Shown piece by piece: positions 14,381-21,950 of a stretch of 24,170 nt of DNA. The translations under genes were made by a program, and so were the position numbers. The DNA is taken from positions 1 through 24,170 of the forward strand of contig CAJTUQ010000038.1 of the NCBI GenBank assembly GCA_910579335.1, read 5' to 3'. The first letter of the stretch is position 1. Every line of letters begins with the position of its first letter. The notes under the pieces are model-generated. The model saw only the letters and a program-made list of their open reading frames with translations. It was not told where the DNA came from and did no database searches. Source of the stretch: an uncultured Dorea sp. GTDB lineage: Bacteria; Bacillota; Clostridia; Lachnospirales; Lachnospiraceae.

Positions 14381-15215
14381 AATAACAGAATTGACGCCAA
14401 GCCAGACGCAAGCCATCCAGTCGGTGCTTCTTGAACTCCTCTGTGAAGTACGCCGTGTCTGTGAATTGGCCGGAATCCGTTATACCGTCATTGCAGGAAC
14501 TTTGTTAGGAGCAATCCGTCACGGCGGGTTTATTCCGTGGGATGACGATGCGGATATCGGAATGCTCAGGGAAGAGTATGAAAAGTTCCGGGAGGCGTGT
14601 GATGAGTATCTGGATACGAGCCGTTTTTATTTTCAGGATCATACGTGCACAAAGGGATACCGCTGGGGTTATGGCAAGCTTCGGCGCAAACACAGCCGTT
14701 ATGTAATATGCGGTACGGAAGGGCTGCCGTATGAGCAGGGAATCTGGATTGATATCTTCCCTCTGGATAATGTCCCGGACAGTCATATCGGACGGATGTT
14801 ATGCGGACTGCATTGCTTTTTGATTCGTAAATTCATGTATTCTGCGTCGGGGAAATACCGGGAAAAAAATCCGGCAAAACGGATTGCGTATGCAGCAATG
14901 TCGAAAGTACCTGTCTCGGCGGTGCAGAAGCATTTTGAAAAATACATCAAACGAAGAAACAGGAAGCGGACAAGCTGGGTGCGTATTCTTACGTTTCCCA
15001 CGCCAAACCGGGAATATGGATACCGCCGAAGATGGTACGAGGATATGTCTGATATCACTTTTGAAGGAGAAGTATTTACCAGCGTGCGGGATTATGAAGA
15101 ATACCTGACTTTCAAATTTGGAAATTATCTGGAGCTGCCGCCAAAGGAGGAGCAGAAGATACATCACCGCATCAGTGAATTTAAAATTCCGGAAGCGAAG
15201 GAGGTAAGGGGATGA
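14373..15215 (+). CDS. LicD-family phosphotransferase
   Basis: This 280-residue protein has the LicD nucleotidyltransferase-fold signature AGTLLGAIRHGGFIPWDDD (about 41-59), with D57, D58, D59 and D61 as metal-binding acids. The wider pattern (VCELAGIRYTVIAGT, WIDIFPLDNVPD) also fits. LicD proteins transfer phosphocholine or similar phospho-polyol groups from CDP-activated donors to cell-surface glycans. The chosen ATG overlaps the stop of the upstream radical SAM gene; longer in-frame starts would lie inside that gene and encode an unconserved, Trp/Arg-rich leader. The next gene begins with a cytidylyltransferase domain, a plausible source of the CDP donor. Whether the group is choline, glycerol or another alcohol is unknown. 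Confidence 0.88.
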   Translation: MNKITELTPSQTQAIQSVLLELLCEVRRVCELAGIRYTVIAGTLLGAIRHGGFIPWDDDADIGMLREEYEKFREACDEYLDTSRFYFQDHTCTKGYRWGYGKLRRKHSRYVICGTEGLPYEQGIWIDIFPLDNVPDSHIGRMLCGLHCFLIRKFMYSASGKYREKNPAKRIAYAAMSKVPVSAVQKHFEKYIKRRNRKRTSWVRILTFPTPNREYGYRRRWYEDMSDITFEGEVFTSVRDYEEYLTFKFGNYLELPPKEEQKIHHRISEFKIPEAKEVRG

Positions 15216-16549
15216 AAAAAGTAATTACATATGGCTCGTTCGACCTTTTCCACCGGGGGCATTATAACCTGCTTAAGCGTGCAAAGCAATTAGGGGATTA
15301 TCTTATTGTCGGCGTTACGACGGAGCAGTATGACAAATCCAGAGGGAAGCTGAATGTCTGCGACTCTCTTTCGGAGCGAATGGAATCCGTACGCAAGACC
15401 GGCTTGGCGGATGAGATTATCGTGGAAGACCATATCGGGCAGAAAGCGGAAGACATTTTAAAATATCAGGTGGATATTTTAACAGTTGGTTCAGACTGGA
15501 TAGGTGAATTTGACCATTTTAGAAAATATTGCGAAGTTATTTATCTGGAGCGCACAAAGGATATTTCCAGCACGATGCTCCGGACAAATAATTTTAATTT
15601 GGTACGTTTAGGAATCGTGGGTTCCGGCGGCATTGCCAGCCGGTTTATGCCTGAAATCAAATACGTAAGCGGAATCGTGCCGGTCAGCGTGTTTAATCCG
15701 CGCCTGGAGGGTGCTAAAAATTTTGCAGAAAGATTCGGCCTCAAGTTTTACGAGGATGATTGGAAGACGTTTCTTTCAAAAGTCGATGCGGTATATATCG
15801 CATCGCCCCACGAAACCCATATAGATTATGTCATGCGCTCGCTCAAAGAGGGCAAGCATGTTCTGTGTGAGAAGCCCCTTGCATTCTCAGAAGAAGATGC
15901 AAAGCGAGCATATGCATTGGCAAAAGAAAAGAAGCTGGTTTTGATGGAGGCGATAAAAACGGCATATTGTCCGGGATTCCATCAGCTTATCGGTGTAGTT
16001 CAAAGCGGAATTATCGGTACGGTATATGATGTAGAGGCATGCTTTACGAAGCTTGTGCCAATAGGTTCAAGAGAGTGGACGGGACAATATGCAGGGGCTT
16101 TTTCTGAGCTGGCAAGCTATCCATTGCTGGGGATAATGAAGATTCTTGGCACGAATTATAAAGCCGTGCGTTTTGAGAGCTTTCGAAATGAAGAGCAGAC
16201 GGATATTTATTCGAAAGCATATGTAAAGTATCCGAATGCGGCGGCGACTGTGAAGGTGGGAATCGGCGTCAAGTCGCTGGGCAGTATGCTGATATCCGGT
16301 ACAAGGGGATTTATTGAAGTAAAAGCACCCTGGTGGAAAACGACGGAATTTGGCGTCCACTATGAGAATCCGGCCAATGACGAAGTCTTTTTCAGCAGAT
16401 ATCTGGGGGAAGGGCTGCGCTATGAAATCAGTGAATTTCTTCGTGCGATACTTGGCCATAACAGTAATTATTTTCCTGCTGAAGAGTCGATTGCAATTGC
16501 CTCTGTTATGGAAAAATTCAGAAAAGACAGAGAGAGGTGTAAGAATTGA
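15212..16549 (+). CDS. Fusion of TagD-like cytidylyltransferase and Gfo/Idh/MocA oxidoreductase
   Basis: Two enzymes are joined in 445 residues. Residues 1-128 are a glycerol-3-phosphate cytidylyltransferase-type domain with YGSFDLFHRGH (HxGH, H14-H17) and the second signature RTKDISST (114-121), which makes CDP-activated alcohols from CTP. Residues 132-445 are a Gfo/Idh/MocA dehydrogenase with the NAD motif GIVGSGGIASRFM, the conserved CEKPLAF segment and the KTAYCPGF region that stands where catalytic His or Lys residues usually lie. The fusion suggests that one protein reduces or oxidises a sugar or ketone and activates the resulting alcohol phosphate, supplying a CDP-polyol to the LicD or glycerophosphotransferase-like proteins. 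AAGGAGG lies seven bases before the ATG, which overlaps the licD stop. There is no frameshift or internal start hinting at two proteins. Confidence 0.85.
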   Translation: MKKVITYGSFDLFHRGHYNLLKRAKQLGDYLIVGVTTEQYDKSRGKLNVCDSLSERMESVRKTGLADEIIVEDHIGQKAEDILKYQVDILTVGSDWIGEFDHFRKYCEVIYLERTKDISSTMLRTNNFNLVRLGIVGSGGIASRFMPEIKYVSGIVPVSVFNPRLEGAKNFAERFGLKFYEDDWKTFLSKVDAVYIASPHETHIDYVMRSLKEGKHVLCEKPLAFSEEDAKRAYALAKEKKLVLMEAIKTAYCPGFHQLIGVVQSGIIGTVYDVEACFTKLVPIGSREWTGQYAGAFSELASYPLLGIMKILGTNYKAVRFESFRNEEQTDIYSKAYVKYPNAAATVKVGIGVKSLGSMLISGTRGFIEVKAPWWKTTEFGVHYENPANDEVFFSRYLGEGLRYEISEFLRAILGHNSNYFPAEESIAIASVMEKFRKDRERCKN

Positions 16550-17751
16550 TTGGTGTAGTAGGACTTGGATATATAGGGCTTCCGACAGCGCTGATGCTTG
16601 CCGCAAGCGGGAATAAGGTTGCAGGCACAGACAAGAACGGAGAAATTTTAAAATCACTTAACAACCGTCAACTGACTTTCCGTGAAGAAGGAATGACAGA
16701 GCTTTTTGAGCGTGCGACGGACAATGGCATTCTATTTACCTCGGAGATGCCGGCTGCGGACGTCTATATCATTTCCGTGCCTACGCCGTATGATAAGGCC
16801 AGCAAAAAAGTGGATATGAGCTATGTGGCGGCTGCTTTTGAGGACGTTTTGACAGTGTGTCCGGAAAATAGCATTCTTGTAATAGAGAGTACGGTATCTC
16901 CCGGAAGCATTGACAAGGTTATACGGCCGCTTGCGGATAAGAGTGAAAAAGAGGTAAGAATCGCACATGCGCCGGAGCGGATTATTCCGGGCTCTATGAT
17001 TTATGAATTGGAGCATAACTCCCGGACGATTGGCACGGATGATGCGGAAACGGGGAATGCATTAAAGGAACTATACGGCTCCTTTTGCAAGGGGGAGATT
17101 ATAGTAACGGATATCCGCTCGGCAGAGATGTCAAAGGTCGTAGAGAATACGTTTCGGGATATTAATATTGCCTTTGCAAATGAACTGGCGAAAATATGCC
17201 GTTCTGACGGGATGGATGTATACGAAATCATCCGTATTGCAAACAATCATCCGCGTGTGAATATTCTAAATCCGGGACCGGGCGTAGGCGGACACTGTAT
17301 CTCCGTTGACCCGTGGTTTTTAGTGGGAGATTATCCGGGGCTTGCCAATATTATTCTGGCGGCGCGGAAAATTAATGATTCTATGCCTGAATTTGTACTG
17401 GGGCGGATATACGAAATTATGCAGGAGAATCATATGACGGATATTTCAAGGGTAGGGCTTTACGGCCTGACTTATAAAGAGGACGTGGATGATGTGCGGG
17501 AAAGCCCGTCCCTGCAGCTTTTGGAATGCATGAAAAGACATCTTGCGCCTCCGCTTTTATGCTATGACCCGTACATAAAAACGCAGATTGTCGACAGGCA
17601 GGCGTTCGGATTTGAGGAGTTTGCAGAAAGCGTAGATTTGATAGTCATTATGGTTGGGCATAAGGAAATCATTAAGCGGTTTGATTTTGTGAAAGACAAA
17701 GTTGTGCTGGACACCCGCAGATGTGTCGGCGGAGAAACCTATTCTTTGTAA
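16546..17751 (+). CDS. wecC: UDP-N-acetyl-D-mannosamine dehydrogenase (WecC-like)
   Basis: The 401-residue protein belongs to the UDP-sugar 6-dehydrogenases: NAD motif GVVGLGYIGLPTA at the N-terminus, YIISVPTPYDK, ESTVSPGS, AHAPERIIPG, a catalytic Lys at about 197 (SKVVENT), and the nucleophile C251 in PGVGGHCISVDPWF. The PGVGGHCISVDPWF form is typical of the UDP-ManNAc/GlcNAc branch rather than UDP-glucose dehydrogenase. It oxidises the C6 hydroxyl twice to give the uronate donor, UDP-ManNAcA or a related sugar. Translation must begin at TTG (16546), which overlaps the previous stop; AGAGAGGTG stands at proper distance and no better start exists. No partner epimerase (WecB) is in the window. 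A UDP-GlcNAc dehydrogenase specificity is possible. Confidence 0.85.
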   Translation: MIGVVGLGYIGLPTALMLAASGNKVAGTDKNGEILKSLNNRQLTFREEGMTELFERATDNGILFTSEMPAADVYIISVPTPYDKASKKVDMSYVAAAFEDVLTVCPENSILVIESTVSPGSIDKVIRPLADKSEKEVRIAHAPERIIPGSMIYELEHNSRTIGTDDAETGNALKELYGSFCKGEIIVTDIRSAEMSKVVENTFRDINIAFANELAKICRSDGMDVYEIIRIANNHPRVNILNPGPGVGGHCISVDPWFLVGDYPGLANIILAARKINDSMPEFVLGRIYEIMQENHMTDISRVGLYGLTYKEDVDDVRESPSLQLLECMKRHLAPPLLCYDPYIKTQIVDRQAFGFEEFAESVDLIVIMVGHKEIIKRFDFVKDKVVLDTRRCVGGETYSL

Positions 17752-17773
17752 ATAAAAAATTATTTGCTAGTTG

Positions 17774-17809
17774 TTGAAAGAGTGTGCCATTAGGATTTGG
17801 CAGTTTCAA
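17774..17809 (+). other. Hairpin between the dehydrogenase and first deacetylase genes
   Basis: TTGAAA and TGCCA pair with TGGCA and TTTCAA around an eight-base loop, with an uneven internal loop of five bases against one. No T-run follows. This 82-base gap is the largest within the glycan genes before the deacetylases, so it may be a processing site or weak attenuator. I see no clear promoter in the gap. Confidence 0.35.
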
Positions 17810-17833
17810 AATTAATGATAGGGAGAAGAGGGA

Positions 17834-19765
17834 ATGGGAAAGCCAAAATGCATGCTGACTGTTGATGTAGAAGCATTGCCAAGAAGGGCGGCGTCAGACC
17901 ATGTTGATACACTGGTTTATGGGAGAATCCGCGAAAAAGAATATGGTATCGGGAAAATGATGGATATTGCAGATAAGCATAATGTAAAAATGACATTTTT
18001 TGTTGATTTTGCAGAATGTGAATTGTATGGAGACAAAATCATTGACGCAGGAAGATATATTGTTTTCCGCGGGCATGATATGCAGGTGCATTGCCACTAT
18101 GATTTGCTGGATAAAATCGTAGGTAAGCCGTCTTGGGTTACGATGAGTGAAAACTATTATTCATGGTGCCAAAACGAAAATGATGCAAGGATTATGATTG
18201 GCTATGTGACAGAACAATATATGAAATGTACGGGGAGAGTACCGGCTGCATACCGGGGCGGGGAGTTTCGTTTCGGTATCGGTGTATTGAAAGCGTTAAA
18301 AGAAAACGGATACAAGGCGGATTTAAGCTATAACTGTGTAAGGCCGGAAAAATTACCTGTAAACAGACAATTCTTATTTGAAAATGGGATCGTAGAATTA
18401 CCTATTAGTATTTTGCCTGCTAAAGAGAGCTTCAATTTTAATTCCCCTGCATTAGAACCTTCCGTAGAGAGCGATTTTGAAACGGTTATCCGTGAATATC
18501 AAAAATTATTTGATGAATATTATAATTATTATGGTGATGATGCAGTTGCCACGGTACTGATGCACAGCTGGTCTTTTTTGAAGCAATCTCAAAAAACGCA
18601 TTATTTTGAAGATGAAAATGATTTGCTGGTAAGGTTTTTTGATTATTTTCTTGAAATAATGAATGAAAAGGTGGAATTTATTAGTGTTTTAGATGCAGTA
18701 ACTCAAATACAGACAGAAAAATTAAAACAAGTTGATTTTGAATCAATTTTTTCTAAAGAATCCTTTTATTCTAAAAACAATATAACTCAAGTAAAGAATT
18801 TTATTAATGAAAAAGCTAAAGACAGGCAGGTGATAATCTGGGGGAAAGGATGGATAGAATCCGTTGTTTTTCAGACGGTTAATCTGCATCAATTTTTAAA
18901 TACCGCTTATTATGTTTCAAATGATGCAGACAGCCGTTCGGAATGGAGAGGGAAGCCCGTTTATAAATTTTCGGATATTCATATTTCGCCGGATGAAGAT
19001 TTTGTGCTAGTGTTGGCGCAGCCCACCTTCCCTGAGATTAGAGAAACCTTGAAAAAGTTAGGATTTAAGGAGTTTGAGGATTATTTTGTTATTCAAAAAA
19101 AGGTTCCCACATTTCGGTCAAGCGGAAGACAAACAACGGAGGAAGTCAGATGCCCTATCTGCGGCGGCAACGTATTTGAGACGTACAATTCGGATAGAGC
19201 CCGCAGGTGTTCTTCTTGCGGTTCTTTAGAACGTACGCGTACGGTTTCTGAATTATTAAATGAGAATATGCCGATGGGTATTTCTAAAATGAAAATTTTA
19301 CATATTTCTCCGACAAGAACCGAACGTTTATTTTTTGAAAATATGAAAGCTAATACAATTACTGTTGATATTCGGCCGGAATGTAAAACAGATATTGTTG
19401 CAGATATATGCGATATGCCGGATATTATGTCAGAATCTTTTGATATGGTGTTTGCCAGCTGCGTGTTAAATCATGTATATGATGATAATAGCGCATTAAG
19501 TGAAATAAAACGAGTCTTAAAAAAAGGCGGCGCTGCTCTTATATGGGTACTTGAGAGCGGTACTTTCAAAACAGTGGTACATGAAGACCCGACGGGATGG
19601 TATGGCAAAGACAACTATGAGAAATATAAGATTGGCACATTTCGGCATTACGGAGAGCTTGATTTTAGTAAACAGCTTTTAAGCTATTTTTCAAATGTAC
19701 GCTGCTATGAAAAATACGATGCTGTTACGAAAGAGTCATGTAAATGGTATTGGTGCTTGAAGTAG
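17834..19765 (+). CDS. NodB-type polysaccharide deacetylase fused to a binding module and a methyltransferase
   Basis: This 643-residue protein has four parts. Residues 1-290 are a NodB-homology deacetylase: TVDVEA with D11 and E13, RGHDMQVHCHYD with H81, H86 and H88 as metal or catalytic residues, AYRGGEFRFG with R141, and LMHSWSF with H244. Residues 328-422 are a small Rossmann-like module (RQVIIWGKGWIES to LGFKEFEDYFVI) also found in the next two genes. Residues 440-462 form a zinc ribbon (C440, C443, C459, C462). Residues 470-643 resemble a class I SAM-dependent methyltransferase, with VDIRPE, FDMVFASCVLNHVYD and RVLKKGGAALIWV. There is no signal peptide, so it probably acts in the cytoplasm on a nucleotide- or lipid-linked sugar. 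GGGAGAAGAGGG precedes the ATG. Two paralogues of the deacetylase domain follow. Confidence 0.82.
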   Translation: MGKPKCMLTVDVEALPRRAASDHVDTLVYGRIREKEYGIGKMMDIADKHNVKMTFFVDFAECELYGDKIIDAGRYIVFRGHDMQVHCHYDLLDKIVGKPSWVTMSENYYSWCQNENDARIMIGYVTEQYMKCTGRVPAAYRGGEFRFGIGVLKALKENGYKADLSYNCVRPEKLPVNRQFLFENGIVELPISILPAKESFNFNSPALEPSVESDFETVIREYQKLFDEYYNYYGDDAVATVLMHSWSFLKQSQKTHYFEDENDLLVRFFDYFLEIMNEKVEFISVLDAVTQIQTEKLKQVDFESIFSKESFYSKNNITQVKNFINEKAKDRQVIIWGKGWIESVVFQTVNLHQFLNTAYYVSNDADSRSEWRGKPVYKFSDIHISPDEDFVLVLAQPTFPEIRETLKKLGFKEFEDYFVIQKKVPTFRSSGRQTTEEVRCPICGGNVFETYNSDRARRCSSCGSLERTRTVSELLNENMPMGISKMKILHISPTRTERLFFENMKANTITVDIRPECKTDIVADICDMPDIMSESFDMVFASCVLNHVYDDNSALSEIKRVLKKGGAALIWVLESGTFKTVVHEDPTGWYGKDNYEKYKIGTFRHYGELDFSKQLLSYFSNVRCYEKYDAVTKESCKWYWCLK

Positions 19766-19786
19766 AGACGGGAGGGGATATTGATT

Positions 19787-20602
19787 ATGAGATATATTTT
19801 ATATGGCGCGTCAAAATATATGCAAGACCTTATTGATGAAGATTTGATTCAGCATGTTGATTATATTGTTGATAAATCAGAGGAGTTAGCGGGCAAAGAA
19901 TATCTGGGCAGAGAAATTAAACGGCCGGACGTTTTGCCGGAAGAAAATAAGGATGATGTTTTTATTGTTATTACTGCGTTCGGACAACTATATTCTATCG
20001 AATATGATTTAAGGCAGATGGGATTTGAAAGAGGAAAACATTTTGAATGGATCGGGAGAATGTATAACCATTATCCGAATCACTCTGTATGGTGGAAATG
20101 CCGCAAATCGAAATATTGGAAAGAGGATGAAGGGGCATGGCGACAAAAATATCAGAATGAAGTTCCCCATGAGAGAGCCGAGCTTGTAGCAAAAATGATT
20201 GATTGGACAAGGGCAGAGTCGGTGTTGGATTTGGGAAGCGGCTCAGAGCCGATGCGTCCGTTACTGCCTGAAGGAGTAGCATATTATCCGGTTGACTATA
20301 AGCAGCTTACTGGGAATACATTAGTCTTTGACTTTAACCAAAAGCAATTTCCGGAGATTGAAGCTGACGTTGTAATATTAGTAGGAGTCAGCGGATATGT
20401 GGATTATGAAGTATGGCTGATAGAACAGGCTGTTCGCGCAGTAAAATCAGGAGGACAATTGGTAATTTCTTTTAATTATTGTACGGGGAACTACAATGCT
20501 TTTGATTTTATCACAAAATACCATAATGTAATGCAATGTGTAGATTATGCATTTCGTTCGGAGACTTATGGTATTTTTCTATTTAAAAAGACAGATTGTT
20601 AA
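19787..20602 (+). CDS. SAM-dependent methyltransferase with N-terminal Rossmann-like module
   Basis: I choose the ATG at 19787 rather than TTG 19781, because GGGAGGGGA would be too close to the TTG; the product is 271 residues. The N-terminal 90 residues (RYILYGASKYMQDLID, VDYIVDKSEELAGKEYLG, FIVITAFGQLYSIEYDLRQMGF) have the same plan as the module in the neighbouring deacetylases. The C-terminal half is a methyltransferase: VLDLGSGSEPMRPLL (motif I), YYPVDYK (acidic end of the second strand), DFNQKQFPEIEADVVILVGV, then AVRAVKSGGQLVISFNY. It lies 21 bases after one deacetylase gene and 32 before the next, so a sugar or glycan methylation role is inferred. It could also belong to a broader group of uncharacterised surface-glycan methyltransferases. 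Confidence 0.75.
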   Translation: MRYILYGASKYMQDLIDEDLIQHVDYIVDKSEELAGKEYLGREIKRPDVLPEENKDDVFIVITAFGQLYSIEYDLRQMGFERGKHFEWIGRMYNHYPNHSVWWKCRKSKYWKEDEGAWRQKYQNEVPHERAELVAKMIDWTRAESVLDLGSGSEPMRPLLPEGVAYYPVDYKQLTGNTLVFDFNQKQFPEIEADVVILVGVSGYVDYEVWLIEQAVRAVKSGGQLVISFNYCTGNYNAFDFITKYHNVMQCVDYAFRSETYGIFLFKKTDC

Positions 20603-20634
20603 ATTTGAAATGTGGGGATTAAAGGGAAGCAGTT

Positions 20635-21753
20635 ATGATAAATAAACCTAAATTAATAGTGACTGTGGATACAGAGGCATTTTCTCTGCGCGCTCCTGAC
20701 AATTATATAAAAACCTTAGTATACGGCCATATTGACGGTGAAGAGTGGGGAATCGGCAGAATGATGGATATTGCTGATAAGTATGGCGTTAAAATCACTT
20801 TTTTCTTAGATTTTGCGGAAGTGGAATATTATGGCGATGAAATGATAGGCGTGGGAAAGTATATTGTTTCAAGAGGACATGACCTGCAGATACATTGTCA
20901 TGCCGATTGCTTTATTAAAACAGTAAATAAAAAATTTCCACATATACATAAACGGTATCCGGATTGGTTTGAGGATGATGAGATATCGGAGTTTATGGTG
21001 GATTATTGTTTAGAGCAATATAAAAAATGTACGGATAAGACGCCGATTGTCTTTCGGGGCGGGGCATACCGTTTTGGAACGGCGCTTCTTAAAAAATTGA
21101 AAGAAAGAGGAATTGCGGCGGATGCAAGTTATAATTGTCTGCGTCCGAATCCGCTGCCGATAACAAAACAGTTTGTTTTTGAGAATGGGATTTTTGAATT
21201 GCCGGTTGCTGTTTTGCCGGGAGAAAATCCCGTACATACATTAAACTTTAATTTAGAGTTATTGTATCCAAGGATAAAAGCCGATACGGATAGGATTCTG
21301 GGATTATATGATAGATTTTTTTGCGACTTTTACCGATATTACGGGGCGGATGCCATCGCTAGTCTGGTAATGCATAGCTGGTCTTTTTGTTATGATGCAA
21401 AAAGATATCAAACAAAAGGTTTTTTGGACAGACCGAACAGGTATGCTGCGGAGCTTTTTGAACAGTTTCTGGCTCGGTTTCATAATAAGATTGACTTTAT
21501 TACCGCATCGCAGGCGGTGCAGTTGGAAAGTAAATGTTTTTCAAAAAAGCTGGGATTTGCGGAAGTGTCTTCCTTATACTCCATTATGGAGTCAGGGAAG
21601 CTTAAATCTTTGGAGGAGCAGATACAAAAAGAGGCTGTTGGCCGTCAAATTGTTGTGTGGGGAAGAGGCTGGATAGAAAATAAAATTGTTGAAACGCATG
21701 ATATTTTCACAGCGCTTGACGTAAAGTTTTATATTTCGCAGGATGACTTTTGA
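20635..21753 (+). CDS. NodB-type polysaccharide deacetylase, C-terminally truncated by frameshift
   Basis: The 372-residue product is a paralogue of the deacetylase domain at 17834: TVDTEAFSLRAPD, GEEWGIGRMMDIA, ITFFLDFAE, RGHDLQIHCHAD, VFRGGAYRFG and VMHSWSF are all present, so the catalytic domain appears intact. After about residue 330 the shared Rossmann-like module begins (RQIVVWGRGWIEN) but stops abruptly at FYISQDDF. The rest of the module continues in the +1 frame from 21743. Aligned with the first paralogue, the residues matching about 367-378 (after YVSNDA and before KF) are missing, which points to a deletion of about 35 bases (2 modulo 3) just after base 21747. The deacetylase may still work. 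An ATG overlapping the premature stop could allow reinitiation of the tail. AAAGGGAAG precedes the ATG. Confidence 0.85.
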   Translation: MINKPKLIVTVDTEAFSLRAPDNYIKTLVYGHIDGEEWGIGRMMDIADKYGVKITFFLDFAEVEYYGDEMIGVGKYIVSRGHDLQIHCHADCFIKTVNKKFPHIHKRYPDWFEDDEISEFMVDYCLEQYKKCTDKTPIVFRGGAYRFGTALLKKLKERGIAADASYNCLRPNPLPITKQFVFENGIFELPVAVLPGENPVHTLNFNLELLYPRIKADTDRILGLYDRFFCDFYRYYGADAIASLVMHSWSFCYDAKRYQTKGFLDRPNRYAAELFEQFLARFHNKIDFITASQAVQLESKCFSKKLGFAEVSSLYSIMESGKLKSLEEQIQKEAVGRQIVVWGRGWIENKIVETHDIFTALDVKFYISQDDF

Positions 21754-21928
21754 GGAATCAAAGGTTTCACCTAAAAGACATTATGTTATCGTATGTGCAC
21801 AGCTGATTTTTTCAGAAATACGGGAGAACCTAAAAAAAATCGGGTTTTTAAAGAATCGTGACTATTGCGACGTGTTAGAACCGGGAAGCATGTCGAAGGA
21901 CGGGATTATTAGCAGTTATGGGAAGTAA
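21743..21928 (+). pseudogene. Detached C-terminal remnant of the second deacetylase
   Basis: The 61 codons encode FEESKVSPKRHYVIVCAQ followed by an FSEIRENLKKIGF and RDYCDVLEP segment. This aligns with FSDIHISPDEDFVLVLAQ, FPEIRETLKKLGF and EDYFVI of the intact module in the gene at 17834. It is therefore the end of the upstream gene, now in another frame. Translation could restart at ATG 21743, which overlaps the upstream stop, but there is no good RBS. Confidence 0.75.
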
Positions 21929-21950
21929 CAGGTTTGGGAGGATATGACGT

